A stretch of DNA of 64,000 nt from Microbacterium sp. 10M-3C3 (lineage in GTDB: Bacteria > Actinomycetota > Actinomycetes > Actinomycetales > Microbacteriaceae): NCBI RefSeq assembly GCF_003931875.1, contig NZ_CP034245.1, positions 1,984,001-2,048,000 of the forward strand. Direction: 5' to 3'. Positions within the stretch are counted from its first letter, which is position 1. The number at the start of each line of letters is the position of its first letter. Under the pieces are notes generated by a model. That model did no database searches and was not told where the DNA came from. It worked only from the letters and a program-made list of their open reading frames with translations. The translations under genes were made by a program, and so were the position numbers. Shown here piece after piece: positions 17,771 through 26,959 of the stretch.

Positions 17771-18690
17771 CCACGCAACCGCGGGCCGCCCACGCCGCCG
17801 CACGTACCGAAGACGTCGAGTTCGCCGCCGGAGGAGTCCTCCTTCGCGGGAAGCTCTTCCTGCCGGCCGGCACCGTCGAGCCGCCTCCCGTCGTCATCGT
17901 GCAGGGCGGACTGGGCGGACCGGCCGAATCCAACTGGCCGATGGCCCCCGCCTTCACCGCGCACGGCCTCGCGATCCTCGCGTACGACCACCGCTCGACG
18001 GGGTACAGCGACGGCGAACCCCGCCAGGAGTTCGACCCGTGGCAGCAGTGCCGCGACCTGCGCGACGTCATCACGCACCTCACCCTGCGGGACGATGTCG
18101 ACGCGACGCGTCTGGGGCTGTGGGGGGTGAGCATCGGGGGCGCCAATTCGATGTTCACGGCGGCGATGGATCGCCGCGTCGGCGCCGTGGTGAGCATCAT
18201 CCCGCCGGTGAGTGGCTGGAGCGCGCGCCGCCTGCAACCGCCGGAGACCCTGACCGCCCTGGAAGCGCTGATCCCCGTCGACCGCCAGAACCGCCTGCGG
18301 GGCGAGCCGGCCGCGACGATCCGTCTGCACGGACGGCCCGAGCCGGGGCGCCCGGTGATGTTCAGCGACGCGGAAGGGCTCGAGTTCGTCGAGAAGGCCA
18401 TCCACGGTCTGCCCAGTTTCCGCAACGAGATCACCGTGTCGACGCTCGATCGCATCTTCGAGATGGAGGTGACCGCCTATGCCGAGCGCATCCACGCACC
18501 GCTTCTCATGGTGCTCGCCTCGCACGACACGGTCGCGCCGGTGGAGGAAGCCCGCGAGATGTTCGCCCGCATCCCTGAGCCCAAACAGCTCATCGAGTAT
18601 GCCGGGCAGCACTACGAGATCCTCTCGCAGCACCTCCCCGACATCATCGAGCGCACCTCACGGTGGCTCTCCGTGACTCTTGCCCGCTGA
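17767..18690 (+). CDS. Alpha/beta hydrolase (dienelactone hydrolase/S15-like)
   Basis: A 307-residue alpha/beta hydrolase. The oxyanion-side segment VVIVQGGLGGPAESNWPM precedes the nucleophile elbow GVSIGG, the Asp lies in LMVLASHDTVAP and the His in YAGQHYEIL. The overall pattern resembles bacterial hydrolases acting on xenobiotic or polyketide-like esters, with the X-Pro dipeptidyl-peptidase family as another possibility. It is coupled to the monooxygenase by an ATGA overlap, so oxidation followed by hydrolysis of one substrate is a reasonable inference. The downstream exporter gene starts inside its last codons. Confidence 0.88.
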   Translation: MTTQPRAAHAAARTEDVEFAAGGVLLRGKLFLPAGTVEPPPVVIVQGGLGGPAESNWPMAPAFTAHGLAILAYDHRSTGYSDGEPRQEFDPWQQCRDLRDVITHLTLRDDVDATRLGLWGVSIGGANSMFTAAMDRRVGAVVSIIPPVSGWSARRLQPPETLTALEALIPVDRQNRLRGEPAATIRLHGRPEPGRPVMFSDAEGLEFVEKAIHGLPSFRNEITVSTLDRIFEMEVTAYAERIHAPLLMVLASHDTVAPVEEAREMFARIPEPKQLIEYAGQHYEILSQHLPDIIERTSRWLSVTLAR

Positions 18691-19920
18691 GCGGAGCACG
18701 TCCCCCGGGCGTGCGGCCGGCGCGCTGCGCCCGCGACAGCTCGTCGTCCTGGCATTGCTGGCAGCGCTGTCGCCGCTGGCCACCGTCATGTACCTGCCGG
18801 CACTCCCGTGGATGGCACATGACCTCGGCGCCGACCCGCACGGCGTGCAGCTCACCGCCACGACGTTCCTCGTAGGCCTGCGATCGGCCAGCTCATCTTC
18901 GGGCCGCTGTCCGATCGGATCGGTCGCCGAACGATCCTCATCGCGTCGACCGCCGTGTGCGCGGTCGCATCCGCGGCGTGCGTCGTGGCACCCGATCTGC
19001 CGGTTCTCGTCGGTGGGCGACTCGTGCAGGGGTTCGCCGGCGCCGGCGGCATCGTCCTCGGACGAGCCATCATCGCCGATACGTCGGACGAGCGCACGGC
19101 GGCACGGGCGTTCTCCGTGCTCATGACGGTGGGGGCCCTCGCGCCGGTGCTCGCGCCCGTGCTCGGCGGCGTCGTCGCGGTCGCCGGCGGGTGGCGGGGC
19201 GTCTTCGCGGTCCTCACGGTCGTCGCCGTCGCGATGTGCGTCGGGGCCGTCGTCCTCCTCCCGGAGAGCCTGCCGCCGGCTCGACGTGACAGCGCGGCAT
19301 GGTCCACGACGCTGCGCAGGGCGGGGCGCGCCCTGAGCAGACGCCGCTTCATCGGCTCCACCGCGGTCGTGGTCTTCTCGTACGGGGCGCTCATCGCCGA
19401 CGTCTCCGGATCCTCGTTCGTGCTTCAGGAGCAGTACGCGCTCACGCCGGCGGGCTACGCACTCGCCTTCGCTGCGAACGCGGCGGGCCTCACCCTCGCA
19501 TCGGTCGCCAACGCGCGGCTGCTCCGGCGCGCCGAGCCGCGGCGCCTCCTGGTTCTGGGGCTCGGCGTGCAGACCGTCGCCGCCGCCGTCCTCGTCGGGT
19601 GCGCGCTCGTCGGCGTGCTCTCGACACCGCTTCTCCTCCTGCTGCTGTGGGTCGGCGTGACCGCTGTCGGGTTCGTCGTGGGAAACGCGACCGCGGCCGC
19701 CCTCGCCGAGGCGCCGCGAGAACGCGGCACGGCCTCCGCGGTCGTCGGTGCCGCGCAGTTCGCGCTGGCTGCCGCGATCGCGCCGATCGCCGGCACCGGC
19801 AGCGCCGTCGCGATGACGTCGACCATGACGGTCTGCGCGGCCGTCGCCGTACTCACCCTCGCGCTCACCGTGCGCGCCGGCCGTGTCGCCCCGGAGCCGT
19901 CGCTCACGAGCGACACGTGA
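18680..19920 (+). pseudogene. Bcr/CflA-type MFS drug exporter, broken by a one-base deletion
   Basis: Two frames together spell one 12-helix major facilitator of about 413 residues. The first (from a TTG at 18680) gives VMYLPALPWMAHDLGAD through TATTFLVGL. The second resumes exactly with IGQLIFGPLSDRIGRRTI, the MFS motif A, and continues to the stop at 19920. Inserting one G between 18880 and 18881 (CTG GCG ATC in place of CTGCGATC) restores the frame. The family includes Bcr and CflA, which export chloramphenicol, bicyclomycin and similar drugs. Either the gene is inactivated or the base is a sequencing error. It is the last gene of the accessory operon, with an 11-base overlap with the hydrolase. 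Confidence 0.88.
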
Positions 19921-19936
19921 GAGGGATCTGTGCGGG

Positions 19937-21121
19937 TCACGATCTCGAGCGGGGGCGCGAGGCCGCGCGGCGCCATCCGCCATCGGCCGGGAGAAGGTGA
20001 CCGGCGAGCACCGCGAGCCCGATCCGCGCCTCCGCCTCTCGCACCGAGAGGCCGCTCAGCCGCGCGAGCTCGGCCGCGTCGCGTGAGGTCCGCGCGCTGG
20101 CCGCGTCCAGCAACCGCGACAGGTCGCGGTCGGGGACCGGCTCCCGACTCGGGTCCCGCGCCTCGAACCCCAAGAGCTCGAGGGCGTCGTGCACGCGCGT
20201 GATGCACGTCGCATCGAACTCGCGCAGGAGCCGGTGGCACCCGGCGGAAGCGGCGGAGGTGACCGGTCCGGGCACCGCGCCGAGGGGACGCCCGAGCGTC
20301 GCGGCGTGGGCCGCGGTGTTGAGGGAGCCGCTGCGCATGCCCGCCTCCACCACCACGGTCGCATCCGACAGCGCGGCGATCAGGCGGTTGCGCGCGAGGA
20401 AGCGCCACTTGCTCGGCGCCGTGCCGCACGGCGTCTCCGCCACCACGGCGCCCTGCGCGGTGATGCGGCGGAGCAGGTCGGTGTGCCCCGCCGGATACGG
20501 CCGGTCGACGCCGCCGGCCAGGAGCGCGACCGTGACGCCGCCGCTCGCGAGCGCACCCCGATGCGCGGCGCCGTCGATGCCGTAGGCCGCCCCCGAGACG
20601 ATGACCACGCCGGCGGCGGCGGCCCCGGCGGCCAGCTCGGTCGCCACGTGCTCGCCGTACCCGGTCGACGCACGGGCTCCGACGACCGCAAGCGCGGGTG
20701 CGGGGTCGGCGATGCCGCGCTCCCCCACGACCCACAGCGCGTGGGGCGCGTGCTCGCCCAGGTCGGCGAGCCGGCGCGGCCACGCCGCGTCCTCGGGCAC
20801 GAGGAGGCGTGCGCGCACCCGCCGCGCGCGGTCGAGCGCGTCCTCGAGCGCGCGATCCAGCGTCGCGAGCCGCGGCGCCCAGCGCTCGCGTCCCGCGTCG
20901 AGCCCGTCGAACTCGGCCCTCCGCGCCACGCCGGGTCCTTCCGTGGCCACCGCGAGCGCCGCGCCGGCGCCCATCGCCGCGACGAGGCGTCCGGCGACCG
21001 CGTCGCCCGGCTCGGTGATGATGCTCCAGGCTGCGCGTGCGAGCGCGTCCTGGTCGCCGTCGGCGCGGAGGCCCCGCAGCATCCGGCGAGGGTCGGCCGC
21101 GCCCAGCGGTGACGCGCTCAT
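19937..21121 (-). CDS. dprA: DNA-processing protein DprA
   Basis: Loads RecA on incoming single-stranded DNA during transformation. The Rossmann-like core is clear in this 394-residue protein: ALAVVGARASTGYGEHVA, VIVSGAAYGIDGAAHRGAL, LLAGGVDRPYPAGH and VVVEAGMRSGSLNTAAHA. A carboxy-terminal winged-helix-like region follows. The ATG overlaps the stop of comM (ATGA). Its 3' end faces the broken exporter of the island, 16 bases away. Confidence 0.95.
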   Translation of the reverse strand: MSASPLGAADPRRMLRGLRADGDQDALARAAWSIITEPGDAVAGRLVAAMGAGAALAVATEGPGVARRAEFDGLDAGRERWAPRLATLDRALEDALDRARRVRARLLVPEDAAWPRRLADLGEHAPHALWVVGERGIADPAPALAVVGARASTGYGEHVATELAAGAAAAGVVIVSGAAYGIDGAAHRGALASGGVTVALLAGGVDRPYPAGHTDLLRRITAQGAVVAETPCGTAPSKWRFLARNRLIAALSDATVVVEAGMRSGSLNTAAHAATLGRPLGAVPGPVTSAASAGCHRLLREFDATCITRVHDALELLGFEARDPSREPVPDRDLSRLLDAASARTSRDAAELARLSGLSVREAEARIGLAVLAGHLLPADGGWRRAASRPRSRS

Positions 21122-22656
21122 GCCGTCACTCCACGCTTGAGGAACAGCGCGCGTCCGATGTCGTCGACCTCCAGCGCGGCGCGGCCCGCGAGATCGGCCA
21201 GGGTCCACGCCACGCGCAGCACACGGTCATAGCCGCGCAGCGTGAGCGCGCCGCGCTGCAGCGCGGCATCCAACGGCCGGCGCAGCGCCGGCGGCGGGAC
21301 GGCGGGGCCCTGACGCAGCCACGTGCCGGGTACGTCGGCGTTGCGCCGCCAGGGCGTATCGCGCAGCCGGTGCATCGTCCGCTCTCGCGCTGCTCGCACG
21401 CGCTCGCGCGCCGCCGCCGAGTCGACCACGCCCTCCTCGACGCTCGTGCGGTGGGCGATCGACACGCGGCGCAGCGACAGCTCGATGTCGATGCGGTCCA
21501 GGAGCGGCCCGGACAGCCGCGAGAGGTAGCGCCGGATCGCGACCGGCGCGCACGTGCAGTCGCCGCCGGGCACGCCGTACTGCCCGCACGGGCACGGGTT
21601 CGTGGCGAGCACGAGCTGGAACCGCGCGGGATAGCGGGCATGCGCCCCGGCGCGGTGGATCGCGATGCTGCCGCTCTCGAGCGGCTGGCGAAGCGCGTCG
21701 AGGGCGGATGCGGCGAATTCGCCCGCCTCGTCGAGGAACAGCACACCGCCGCTGGCCCGCGCGATCGCGCCGGGGCGCACGATACGCGATCCGCCGCCGA
21801 CGAGCGCGCCCATGCTCGCGCTGTGATGCGGCGCCTCCCACGGCGGACGGCGGTCGAGGTCGTGCACGGGGATCCCGGCGAGCGAGCGGATGCTCGCCGC
21901 CGTGAGCGCCGCGTCGTCGTCGAGCGGTGGGAGGATCCCCGGCAGCCGCCGGGCGAGCATCGTCTTGCCCGCACCCGGCGGCCCGCTCATGAGCACGTGG
22001 TGACCGCCGGCCGCAGCCACGACGAGCGCCTCCACCGCCTCGGGCTGGCCGATCACGTCGGCGAGGTCGAGACGATCGGCGCCGCCCGGGCGTTCGGCCG
22101 TGTCGTCGGGCAGGGGGACGGGTGCGAGCTCCGCGGCCTCCACCCGGCCGCCGTGGAGGCGGAGCACATCGGCGAGGCAGACCGCGGGATGCACGTGCAC
22201 GCCGGAGACGAGCTCGGCCTCGGGCGCGCACGCGGCCGGCACGACGACGTGGCGCACGCCGGCGCGCCGGGCCGCCAGCACCGCGGGCAGCACGCCCGGC
22301 AGCGGGCGGAGGCGCCCGTCCAGTCCGAGCTCGCCGATGTGCACCGTGCGGGCAAGGGAGGCGTGATCGAGATCGAGATCGGTCGCCACCGCGGCGACGG
22401 CGATCGCCACGTCGAAGCCCGAGCCGTGCTTGGGCAGCGACGCGGGCGAGAGATTCACGGTCAGACGGCGGCGCGGCAGCTCGGCGCCGCGGTTCGCGCA
22501 CGCGTTCGCGACGCGCTGCGCCGCCTCGCCGATCGCCTTGTCGGGCAGCCCGATGATCCGGAAGCCGGGCGTCGAATTGGTGAGGTCGGCCTCGACGTCG
22601 ACGACCGCCCCGTCCAGGCCCGCGAGGGCGACCGCGAGCGTGCGCGCCGTGGTCAT
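21118..22656 (-). CDS. comM: YifB/ComM family Mg-chelatase-like AAA+ ATPase
   Basis: A 512-residue protein of the ComM family, a hexameric helicase that promotes branch migration in natural transformation. The Lon-protease-like amino domain begins with GLPDKAIGEAAQRVANA. Then come the Walker A motif GPPGAGKTMLARRLPG, Walker B GGVLFLDEAGEF, and the family stretch NPCPCGQYG with its cysteines. The gene has ATGA overlaps with yraN upstream and dprA downstream, giving a tightly coupled DNA-uptake/processing operon. Confidence 0.95.
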   Translation of the reverse strand: MTTARTLAVALAGLDGAVVDVEADLTNSTPGFRIIGLPDKAIGEAAQRVANACANRGAELPRRRLTVNLSPASLPKHGSGFDVAIAVAAVATDLDLDHASLARTVHIGELGLDGRLRPLPGVLPAVLAARRAGVRHVVVPAACAPEAELVSGVHVHPAVCLADVLRLHGGRVEAAELAPVPLPDDTAERPGGADRLDLADVIGQPEAVEALVVAAAGGHHVLMSGPPGAGKTMLARRLPGILPPLDDDAALTAASIRSLAGIPVHDLDRRPPWEAPHHSASMGALVGGGSRIVRPGAIARASGGVLFLDEAGEFAASALDALRQPLESGSIAIHRAGAHARYPARFQLVLATNPCPCGQYGVPGGDCTCAPVAIRRYLSRLSGPLLDRIDIELSLRRVSIAHRTSVEEGVVDSAAARERVRAARERTMHRLRDTPWRRNADVPGTWLRQGPAVPPPALRRPLDAALQRGALTLRGYDRVLRVAWTLADLAGRAALEVDDIGRALFLKRGVTA

Positions 22657-23015
22657 GGGACGACCTCGACGTGCTCGAGCGCACCCATGGCGGGATCGTC
22701 GCCCACGATCGCGATGGCGTCCAGGCGCAGCATCCGGCCCCGCGCCTGTTCGGGGTGGGCGCGGATCCACGCCATCGCGAGCCGCCACAGCCGCTGCGCC
22801 TTGCGGCGGTCGACCGCCTCCAGCGGATGCCCGAACCGGTCGCTGCGCCGCGTCTTCACCTCGGCGACGACCAGGCGCCGCCCGTCGACCGCGACGATGT
22901 CGATCTCGCCCTGCGGACACCGCCAGTTGCGGTCGAGGATCTCGTAGCCGCGGCCGCTGAGATAGCGCGCCGCGCGTTCCTCGCCCGCTCGGCCGAGGTC
23001 GTCTTTCGCTGCCAT
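22653..23015 (-). CDS. YraN family (UPF0102) endonuclease-like protein
   Basis: A 120-residue protein with the YraN signature: LGRAGEERAARYLSGRGYEI followed by WRCPQGEIDIVAVDG and LVVAEVKTRR, the catalytic pattern of a restriction-endonuclease-like fold (E-x-D, E-x-K). Its cellular role is not established. The ATG at 23015 is used because it places the conserved block at the usual distance; a longer in-frame start exists 22 codons upstream. Overlaps comM by ATGA. Confidence 0.88.
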   Translation of the reverse strand: MAAKDDLGRAGEERAARYLSGRGYEILDRNWRCPQGEIDIVAVDGRRLVVAEVKTRRSDRFGHPLEAVDRRKAQRLWRLAMAWIRAHPEQARGRMLRLDAIAIVGDDPAMGALEHVEVVP

Positions 23016-23106
23016 GCCGACAGCCTCGGCGCGCGCCCACCCCGCGCGCGTCGCGGCCGTCCGATCCGTGCAGTCCTGCACGCGCGCCGGCCCTGGGGAG
23101 GACGGC

Positions 23107-23430
23107 TCAGCCGTCGAGCGAGAGCTCCTCGGGGAGCTGGAAGTCGCGCCGCGACAGCTCCTCCACGTTGACGTCCTTGAACGTCAGCACCCGCACGGAC
23201 TTCACGAACCGGTCGGCGCGGTAGATGTCCCACACCCACACGTCGGTCATCGAGATCTCGAAGTAGAAGTCGTGCTCGGTGTCCCGGCGCACGACGTTGA
23301 CCTCGTTGGCGAGGTAGAAGCGCCGCTCCGTCTCGATCACGTACTGGAACTGGGAGACGACGTCGCGGTACTCGCGGTACAGCGCGAGCTCCAGTTCGCG
23401 GTCGTAATCCTCGAAGACATCGTCATCCAT
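23107..23430 (-). CDS. DUF2469 protein
   Basis: A 107-residue acidic protein of the actinobacterial DUF2469 family, recognisable from DVFEDYDRELELALYREYRD and YLANEVNVVRRDTEH. It is conserved between rnhB and yraN in actinobacteria; no function is known. A second in-frame ATG four codons earlier is possible; I use the one next to the conserved block. Confidence 0.9.
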   Translation of the reverse strand: MDDDVFEDYDRELELALYREYRDVVSQFQYVIETERRFYLANEVNVVRRDTEHDFYFEISMTDVWVWDIYRADRFVKSVRVLTFKDVNVEELSRRDFQLPEELSLDG

Positions 23431-23483
23431 GGTGTCTCCCATCCTAGGCCGACCGGCACCGGCGGGCCGCGGCGTCCGAAGCG

Positions 23484-24143
23484 TCAGAACAGCGTGGGCG
23501 CGTCGGCGATCGACCACGACCGCCGGTGGTGGTCGCTCATGCCCTGAGACCGGATCGCCTCGCGGTGCTCGGGGCTCGCGTAGCCCTTGTTGCGCGCCCA
23601 CTGGTAGGCGGGCAGCTCGTCGTGCAGTCCGGTCATGAGCGTGTCGCGGGCGACCTTGGCGATCACGGAGGCCGCCGCCGCGCTCGCGCAATCGCGATCG
23701 GCCTTGATCACGGGCTGCACGCGCAGCCCGATCGCTCCCGCGGGGGTGATGTAGTCGTAGTTGCCGTCCAGGATCACGATGGCCGACTCGGGTGCGACGC
23801 CGTGCACGCGCAGGTCGGCGAGCGCCCGGATGGCGGCGAGCCCGAGCGCGCGCATGATGCCGACCTCGTCGATCTCCGCCGAGCTCGCCCAGCCGACCGC
23901 GCTCGCGGCGACCCAGGACGCCGCGCGCGCGGCCACCTCGGGGCGTCGCGGCTCGGGCACGAGCTTGGAGTCGCGCAGTCCGGTGGGCACGCGCTTGCGC
24001 GAGCGCTCGGGGTCGATCACGGCCGCGCCCACGGCGACGGGGCCGGCGAGCGCGCCGCGTCCCACCTCGTCGCACGCGATGACGATCGGATGCTCCTTCA
24101 GGAGTCGACGCTCAAGGGTCAGCCGCGGCTCGACCACCGTCAC
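23484..24143 (-). CDS. rnhB: Ribonuclease HII
   Basis: Cleaves the RNA strand of RNA-DNA hybrids and removes misincorporated ribonucleotides. The 219-residue sequence shows the catalytic pair CDEVGRGALAGPV, the Asp in LDGNYDY and the Asp in IKADRDCASAAAASVIAKV. The GTG start overlaps the lepB stop (GTGA). Confidence 0.96.
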   Translation of the reverse strand: MTVVEPRLTLERRLLKEHPIVIACDEVGRGALAGPVAVGAAVIDPERSRKRVPTGLRDSKLVPEPRRPEVAARAASWVAASAVGWASSAEIDEVGIMRALGLAAIRALADLRVHGVAPESAIVILDGNYDYITPAGAIGLRVQPVIKADRDCASAAAASVIAKVARDTLMTGLHDELPAYQWARNKGYASPEHREAIRSQGMSDHHRRSWSIADAPTLF

Positions 24144-24898
24144 GGCGCGTCTCCCGCCGCGGGCACCCCCGCGAACACGTCGTGATGGAAATCGATCGGC
24201 CCGAAGCGGTTGAGCGGCCAGGTCACGACGAACGCCCGGCCGACGACGTTCTCGAGCGGCACGAAGCCGCCGCCGGGCTGGTCCTGGTTGTATCGGGAGT
24301 CGCGCGAGCTGTCGCGGTTGTCGCCGAGCACCCACAGCGAGCCGTCGGGCACCGTGACGTCGTACGGCACCGGCTCGGGCGCCGTGCGGCCGGGAGGCAG
24401 GTTCAGGTACGGCGTCTCGTCGAGCGGGACGTCGTTGACGGTCGTCTGTCCGAGCGCGTTGCAGCACACCACGTGGTCACCGGGAAGGCCGATCACGCGC
24501 TTGATCAGGTGGTCGTCGCTGTCGGGAGCCGACAGGCCGACGAGCGAGAGCACCCAGTCGATCGCCTCGACGACCGGCGGCCGTGCGGGCTCGGTCGAGG
24601 GCGGCAGCCACCCGCCGGGATCGCGGAAGACGACGACGTCGCCGCGCTCGTACGCGCCGAAGCGCGGAGTGATCTCATCGACCAGGATGCGGTCGTCGAC
24701 CATGAGGGTCTGCGCCATCGACGCGGACGGGATGTAGAACGAGCGGACGAGGAAGGTCTTGACGAGGAACGAGACCAGCAGCGCCACCACGACGATGATG
24801 AGCACGTCGCGGAGGAAGACGAGCCACCCGCGGCGGCGGCCCTCGCGGCCCCGCGGGCGCGCGGCGTCCGCGACGGGCACGGCCTGTTCACTGCTCAT
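24140..24898 (-). CDS. lepB: Signal peptidase I
   Basis: Membrane-bound enzyme that removes signal peptides from secreted proteins. The 252-residue protein has one amino-terminal membrane helix (VLIIVVVALLVSFLVKTF), the catalytic Ser in FYIPSASMAQTL, the general-base Lys in KRVIGLPGDHV and the box E sequence GDNRDSSRDSR. It sits directly between rplS and rnhB, the conserved actinobacterial order. Confidence 0.97.
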   Translation of the reverse strand: MSSEQAVPVADAARPRGREGRRRGWLVFLRDVLIIVVVALLVSFLVKTFLVRSFYIPSASMAQTLMVDDRILVDEITPRFGAYERGDVVVFRDPGGWLPPSTEPARPPVVEAIDWVLSLVGLSAPDSDDHLIKRVIGLPGDHVVCCNALGQTTVNDVPLDETPYLNLPPGRTAPEPVPYDVTVPDGSLWVLGDNRDSSRDSRYNQDQPGGGFVPLENVVGRAFVVTWPLNRFGPIDFHHDVFAGVPAAGDAP

Positions 24899-24988
24899 GG
24901 AGATCCTTCACCGGGCCCGACTGCGCGAACCGCGCTACCAGGGTCGCATATCCCGGCCCGGCTGTCGGACACGGACGCGGATGAGACG

Positions 24989-25020
24989 ACGAACGCCCCG
25001 GCCGCAGCCGGGGCGTTCGT
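24989..25020. terminator. Terminator after rplS
   Basis: A perfect 14-base stem (ACGAACGCCCCGGC and complement) with a CGCA loop starts just after the rplS stop codon. It should end the rplS transcript ahead of lepB. Confidence 0.9.
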
Positions 25021-25028
25021 CGATCGGA

Positions 25029-25376
25029 TCAGCGGTCGCGCTTCTCCTTGATCTTGGCCTTCTTGCCGCGCAGCGCGCGCAGGTAGTACAGCTTGGCGCG
25101 GCGCACGTCGCCGCGCGTGACGACCTCGATGTGGTCGATGACGGGGCTGTGCACCGGGAAAGTGCGCTCGACGCCCACCTGGAAGCTGATCTTGCGGACC
25201 GTGAAGGTCTCGCGCACACCGTCGCCGGAGCGGCCGAGGACGACGCCCTGGAACACCTGGATGCGCGAGCGGTTGCCCTCGGTGATGTTGACGTGGACCT
25301 TCACCGTGTCGCCGGGGGCGAACTCGGGGATGTCGGAGCGGAGCGATGCCGCGTCGACGGCGTCGAGGATCTGCAT
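25029..25376 (-). CDS. rplS: 50S ribosomal protein L19
   Basis: Large-subunit ribosomal protein of 115 residues, recognised from [44 protein letters not shown] and the basic carboxy end. GGAAGAGA lies just before the ATG. It has its own promoter with a 12-base element shared with rpsP and a leader of about 120 bases. Confidence 0.98.
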   Translation of the reverse strand: MQILDAVDAASLRSDIPEFAPGDTVKVHVNITEGNRSRIQVFQGVVLGRSGDGVRETFTVRKISFQVGVERTFPVHSPVIDHIEVVTRGDVRRAKLYYLRALRGKKAKIKEKRDR

Positions 25377-25501
25377 GATCTTCTCTTCCTGCGGCCGCCA
25401 CAGGTCGACCGCACGATGAATGGAATGGTTTTCGGTGTGCCCGAGCCGCGCGGACGCGGCGGACTCCCCTGAGGCAGAGCCGGGTCAGGGCACAAACATC
25501 C

Positions 25502-25530
25502 ATTCTGCCACGGATGTCCGCGGCTCCCAA
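25502..25530 (-). promoter_or_regulatory. Promoter of rplS
   Basis: On the minus strand TTGGGA (25530-25525) and CAGAAT (25507-25502) are 17 bases apart, a sigma-70-type promoter. The surrounding TGGCAGAATGGA is identical to the element upstream of rpsP. Confidence 0.65.
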
Positions 25531-25567
25531 ACCGCAGCGGCCGGGCGCGACGCCGCGGGCCCGGTGC

Positions 25568-26059
25568 TCAGGGCGCGGGCGGGCGCTCCTGCACGACCAC
25601 GATCTCCGGCACCGCAGCGGCGGGCGCCGGGCGCGTGGGCGGGATGTAGCCGGTGCCGTCGGCGGCGCGCAGGTAGACGCGGGCGCGAGCGCGCCCCTCG
25701 TCCCACAGCTGCCACAGCGACAGCCACACGAGCGCCACGAACGAGGCGATCGCGAGCACGAGGACGGGCGCGAACCACGCGGACGCGAAGAAGCCGGTGG
25801 CCACGATCGACGCGTGCCACGTGGTGAAGCCCACCACGTCCCACCATGACACGGCGCGCTCGGCGCGCACCGTGCCGCGCGCGCGCACGAGCAGCGTCAG
25901 GATCAGCTGGCCGAAGAACACCGACGGCATCGCGAGGAACAGCACCCACACCAGCGCCCAGCCGCCGGCGTCGAAGGCGATCCAGCCCGCGAACAGCCAC
26001 AGCGGCAGCACGAAGGCGGACGGGATGAGCCAGCCGAAGAACGCGCGCCGAAGCCACAT
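25568..26059 (-). CDS. Small integral membrane protein, unknown function
   Basis: A 163-residue protein with about four membrane helices (for example AFVLPLWLFAGWIAFDAGG, WVLFLAMPSVFFGQLILTLL and FAPVLVLAIASFVALVWLSL) and a proline-rich carboxy tail. I do not recognise a family; a transporter label would be guesswork. It lies upstream of rplS on the same strand but the rplS promoter separates the two. Confidence 0.75.
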   Translation of the reverse strand: MWLRRAFFGWLIPSAFVLPLWLFAGWIAFDAGGWALVWVLFLAMPSVFFGQLILTLLVRARGTVRAERAVSWWDVVGFTTWHASIVATGFFASAWFAPVLVLAIASFVALVWLSLWQLWDEGRARARVYLRAADGTGYIPPTRPAPAAAVPEIVVVQERPPAP

Positions 26060-26167
26060 GGGTTCAGGGTACGCGCGGCGGCAGGCCGCCGTCCCGGCCG
26101 CGGGGCGTTCGCACGGCAACCTCACGGCCGCTGCATCCGGGATGATGGTGGGGACGGAGGGATTCCC

Positions 26168-26950
26168 ATGATCGAGTTGCGCACGCCGGCCGAGATCGAG
26201 GCCATGCGCCCCGCGGGGCGATTCGTGGCGGAGGTGCTGGCGACGCTGCGCGCGGAGACGAAGGTCGGCACCAACCTGCTCACGATCGACCGTCGCGCGC
26301 ACGACATGATCCGCGCGGCGGGCGCGGTCTCGTGCTACATCGACTACCACCCGTCCTTCGGGGCGAGCCCCTTCGGAAAGGTCATCTGCACGTCGATCAA
26401 CGACGCGGTGCTGCACGGTCTCCCCCACGACTACACGCTGCGCGACGGCGACCTGGTGTCGCTCGATTTCGCCGCGTCCGTCGACGGCTGGGTCGCCGAC
26501 TCGGCGGTGTCGTTCGTCGTGGGCACGCCGCGCGACGAGGATCTCGCCCTCATCGACACGACGCGTCGCGCCCTGGATGCGGCGATCGACGCCGCCGTCG
26601 TCGGCCACCGCATCGGCGACATCTCCGCCGCGATCGCGGCCGTCGCCCAGGCCGACGGCTACCGCATCAACACCGACTTCGGCGGTCACGGTGTCGGCCA
26701 CGAGATGCACGGCGACCCGCACGTGCCCAACGACGGCAAGGCGGGTCGCGGCTATCCGCTGCGCGACGGGCTCGTGCTTGCGCTCGAGCCGTGGTTCCTG
26801 GCCTCGACCGACCGCCTCGTGACGGATGCCGACGGCTGGACGCTGCGCAGCGCCGACGGGTCGCGCGGCGCGCACTCCGAGCACACCGTCGCGATCACCG
26901 CGGACGGCCCGGTCGTCCTCACCGACCGATCGTTCCTGGGCGTCGACTGA
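26168..26950 (+). CDS. map: Methionine aminopeptidase, type I
   Basis: Removes the initiator methionine from new proteins. In this 260-residue enzyme the five metal ligands can be placed: two Asp in LDFAASVDGWVADSAV, His in GGHGVGHEMH, Glu in LALEPWF and Glu in SEHTVAIT. GGAGG lies just before the ATG. Its 3' end is nine bases from that of the convergent trmD. Confidence 0.96.
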   Translation: MIELRTPAEIEAMRPAGRFVAEVLATLRAETKVGTNLLTIDRRAHDMIRAAGAVSCYIDYHPSFGASPFGKVICTSINDAVLHGLPHDYTLRDGDLVSLDFAASVDGWVADSAVSFVVGTPRDEDLALIDTTRRALDAAIDAAVVGHRIGDISAAIAAVAQADGYRINTDFGGHGVGHEMHGDPHVPNDGKAGRGYPLRDGLVLALEPWFLASTDRLVTDADGWTLRSADGSRGAHSEHTVAITADGPVVLTDRSFLGVD

Positions 26951-26959
26951 CGCCGACTC

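Noticed and set aside
18955..19920. Second half of the exporter as an independent gene
   Set aside because: It lacks the first membrane helices and starts in the middle of the MFS amino-terminal domain; with one base added it continues the preceding frame exactly.
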